Source: Vibrio viridaestus
Lineage (GTDB): Bacteria; Pseudomonadota; Gammaproteobacteria; Enterobacterales; Vibrionaceae
DNA length: 64,000 nucleotides
Reading direction: 5' to 3'
NCBI RefSeq assembly: GCF_003856525.1
Contig: NZ_RJVQ01000006.1
Coordinates: forward strand, 62,001 to 126,000
Positions 61,734 through 64,000 of this stretch are shown piece by piece (positions within the stretch are counted from its first letter, which is position 1; the number at the start of each line of letters is the position of its first letter). A program made the position numbers and the translations under genes. The notes under the pieces are model-generated. The model did no database searches and was not told where the DNA came from. It saw only the letters and a program-made list of their open reading frames with translations.

Positions 61734-64000
61734 AGAGTTTCTTGCTGAGCGATTTGTGCAACAGGCGAGTCAGGATATAAAACCGGGTTTTCGTTATCAA
61801 TTTAAGTCACCTGATAATGAGAATAGTGAACGGCTATTCTTAGCAATGAAAGCTCGTACCACGGGAAGTTTTACGACCCCTCATGGAACGGAGTTATCTT
61901 ATATTGATACTGGTTCTTGTAAAATAATCCCTGTTTTGCATGGTGAAGCTGGTTCAAGCTCTTTAGGTTTTACTGAAAACTATATTTCTCATCTAAGGGA
62001 TCAAATTGCCAGCCAAGAAGGTGATTTAAAAGGTTGTGCTTTAGTTATTATTCATAATAGCTTATTGGATACTCTGATTAATTCGGCTGATAACTTAGCT
62101 TCAAAAGGTCAAGTTTGGAGCCCCGAATGCATTCGGGATGCGCTGAAAACACTCGTCGATCAAACTGATAAAAATCATAAAGTTTCAGAATGTTTATTAG
62201 ATAATCAGTTCGATAATATTCTCGAAGATGGTGCAACCATGTTCGGGTTTGAAAAACTGTTTAAAGCTGTTGAAGATGGTGATCTGCTCTTTCATGAATT
62301 GGATATGTTTGATGATCCATTGATTACACAGATGGAACATAATACAAAACAGATCAAAGCCCGTTTGGATATCAATCGTTCTTTGTACCAAGAAATTTCC
62401 TATGAAGTTGAAAACTTCGGTGAACAATTACTCGAGCGCTTGAAAGACTTTAGTGAACGCTTTATTCGTAAACATTTTATTGATGCAGAGCCAGATGAAT
62501 GGAAAAAGCTAGAACTGGAAGCACTGCTGCAAGAGAAGAAAAATAATGCTAAACAGCAGTTAATATTGGAAAGTGAAAATCTTACTTCCGGTAATATAAT
62601 TGCTCGTAACCGTTCTGAGTCTAAAGCAGGTATGCGTGATAGACATGTCATTATTGAACTCGACTCAGAACAGGCTGAATTTGAATTACGATTAGAATTT
62701 AAGGGGACCAGCGATCTCACTAAACAGCAATTAAAAATTCAACCGGCAAAAGCACTGGACGATAGCGAACAATGGACTGTCAGAAATTCGTTTAAAAGCG
62801 CATTTGCTACATTAAATTCTTCTTTTAATGGCGAACCGACTTATTTCACTATTGCTCTTCGACGGGATAATACCTCTGAAAACTATACATTTAAGTGTTT
62901 AGTTGTTCGGAAAGGTCAATTCTTTCTCGAACCATTTAAAAATGTATTCACGGTTGAACCTCAAAAAAATAAGCAGCGAATTACGATTAATATTGATGAA
63001 AATCGTTTGCCTGTTAATCCAAATGGGACGGTTTCTTGTGAATTAACCGATACCAATCAAGTTGTTGATATCAACCAGTACGGAGTGGTTGATTTTGAGT
63101 CTCTAGCAAATGAATCGGATGAAATTGAGTTCTTTCTGCAGTCTGGTGAACAACAATTAAAATTACGTGTGGAGGGTGCTGTAGCTAAGGATTCTCTTCC
63201 TCTTCCATTACTGCTTAACAAAGGCCGACTCCATAAATTATTTAACGATGAATATAATGGAGAGTTCTTTGCGAATAAAAGTAAAGTTGGACTAGATAAC
63301 AGCGAATTTGTGGTAACGGCGACACGAGCGCAACTTTTAAAATTTGAACAGCGCTTTATTGATGAAAAGGCAATCTGTTTAATTGGGGAAGATAACAGTA
63401 TCCCATTAGCTGAACTTTCTTCATGTGCCCCTGAAATTGAGCAAGCTTATCAACAGTTATTTGCTTATCTCACCGATAAAAAAAGTACGCCATCTTTGGT
63501 TTCTTGGGGAGATGAATATCTCAATATCGTAGAGAGAATTGTTAATACTTGTCTTGAGTATTTTTCGGCGATTCCAACTAGTGGTTCATTGTCCGATGAG
63601 CAACGACTAGTATTAAAGGTTGGACGAGTATGGTTGGACGGTGAAGAATTCTATTCACCTTATCATCCATTGATTTTGTCGTATTACTTCAATTTGTGTC
63701 GTCAAATAAAGTCGGATAGTTCTGATAGTTTTTCAGATATACCGTCTGTGACGTTAGATAGGCTTGTACCAGCTGGTTTGATGCCATACAGCTATCATCC
63801 TGATTATGAGTATTCCTATAATCAGACGGTAAAAGAAAATGCCTTTTGGATAAAAAGTGTTCCTCAAGAACACAGTACTCATACCTTTATTCGCAAGCTG
63901 GTTAAAGAAAAAATTGAAGAATTTCAGGCGGCATTTAGTCAGCTATTTGATGACCACAATAACAGTTTGATTATCAATGTTGTGAATCTTGAACAAGCAG
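61714..64000 (+). CDS. dptH: DptH (DndH), 5' part: restriction ATPase/helicase, truncated by the window end
   Basis: An uninterrupted frame of 762 codons running off the end at 64000, starting ATG at 61714 with GGAG upstream and 20 bp of overlap with dptG. It begins MSEKQFEEFLAERF and is acidic. DptH in characterised systems is a much longer protein whose C-terminal region carries HerA/FtsK-like ATPase motifs; that part lies outside the window. Not listed as a broken gene: the reading frame is intact. Confidence 0.83.
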   Translation, partial: MSEKQFEEFLAERFVQQASQDIKPGFRYQFKSPDNENSERLFLAMKARTTGSFTTPHGTELSYIDTGSCKIIPVLHGEAGSSSLGFTENYISHLRDQIASQEGDLKGCALVIIHNSLLDTLINSADNLASKGQVWSPECIRDALKTLVDQTDKNHKVSECLLDNQFDNILEDGATMFGFEKLFKAVEDGDLLFHELDMFDDPLITQMEHNTKQIKARLDINRSLYQEISYEVENFGEQLLERLKDFSERFIRKHFIDAEPDEWKKLELEALLQEKKNNAKQQLILESENLTSGNIIARNRSESKAGMRDRHVIIELDSEQAEFELRLEFKGTSDLTKQQLKIQPAKALDDSEQWTVRNSFKSAFATLNSSFNGEPTYFTIALRRDNTSENYTFKCLVVRKGQFFLEPFKNVFTVEPQKNKQRITINIDENRLPVNPNGTVSCELTDTNQVVDINQYGVVDFESLANESDEIEFFLQSGEQQLKLRVEGAVAKDSLPLPLLLNKGRLHKLFNDEYNGEFFANKSKVGLDNSEFVVTATRAQLLKFEQRFIDEKAICLIGEDNSIPLAELSSCAPEIEQAYQQLFAYLTDKKSTPSLVSWGDEYLNIVERIVNTCLEYFSAIPTSGSLSDEQRLVLKVGRVWLDGEEFYSPYHPLILSYYFNLCRQIKSDSSDSFSDIPSVTLDRLVPAGLMPYSYHPDYEYSYNQTVKENAFWIKSVPQEHSTHTFIRKLVKEKIEEFQAAFSQLFDDHNNSLIINVVNLEQA

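Overview
The window looks like chromosomal DNA of a Vibrio or close relative (Vibrionaceae). The strongest evidence is two copies of the quorum-regulatory sRNA Qrr, each with a sigma-54-type promoter and LuxO-type boxes. DadA, RhlE-like helicase, RarD, YbaK and the LivKHMGF layout fit a gammaproteobacterium of moderate GC. No rRNA, complete tRNA, insertion sequence, integrase or CRISPR array was seen.

Layout. (1) 0.1-9 kb: a hairpin/tandem-repeat element, DadA with a divergent LysR regulator, a second LysR divergent from a DMT exporter and a class II amidotransferase, an acid phosphatase, a YbaK-type deacylase, a methyltransferase and a small unknown protein. (2) 8.9-12.5 kb: a MetE-like protein, the tandem qrr pair, a CoA-binding protein and a DEAD-box helicase. 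(3) 12.5-28.5 kb: a catabolic island that probably handles guanidino compounds or basic amino acids. It has a creatinase-like protein, three LysR/ABC blocks, two adjacent agmatinase-family ureohydrolases, two polar amino-acid ABC importers, two 2-hydroxyacid dehydrogenases of different folds, a YbdL-like aminotransferase and an omega-amidase-like hydrolase. (4) 28.4-34.8 kb: an all-minus-strand oligosaccharide unit (GH43 arabinosidase-like enzyme, LacI regulator, sugar ABC importer). (5) 35.1-41.8 kb: a PilZ protein, RarD, an array of four paralogous genes for unrecognised proteins of 50-53 residues (the first three at an exact 192-bp period), FNR-type palindromes, a membrane-anchored unknown protein and a chemoreceptor. 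(6) 41.8-58.6 kb: an aminotransferase, a MarR regulator, a class II aldolase, a ketopantoate-reductase-like protein and a LivKHMGF importer (LivM and LivG fused), divergent from a nine-gene iacABICDEFGH cluster for indole-3-acetic acid breakdown. (7) 58.8-64 kb: dptF, dptG and the 5' part of dptH, the restriction half of a Dnd phosphorothioate system, cut by the window end.

How it fits together. The iac genes encode an acyl-CoA-dehydrogenase-like monooxygenase with its flavin reductase, a Rieske dioxygenase with its small subunit and reductase, an SDR, an amidase and two small proteins; in characterised bacteria this set takes indole-3-acetate to catechol. No catechol-cleavage genes lie here. 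The guanidino island pairs uptake (two importers, two binding proteins) with urea-releasing hydrolases and 2-oxo-acid chemistry; its substrate is inferred. The least explained part is the small-protein array at 36.9-38.4 kb.
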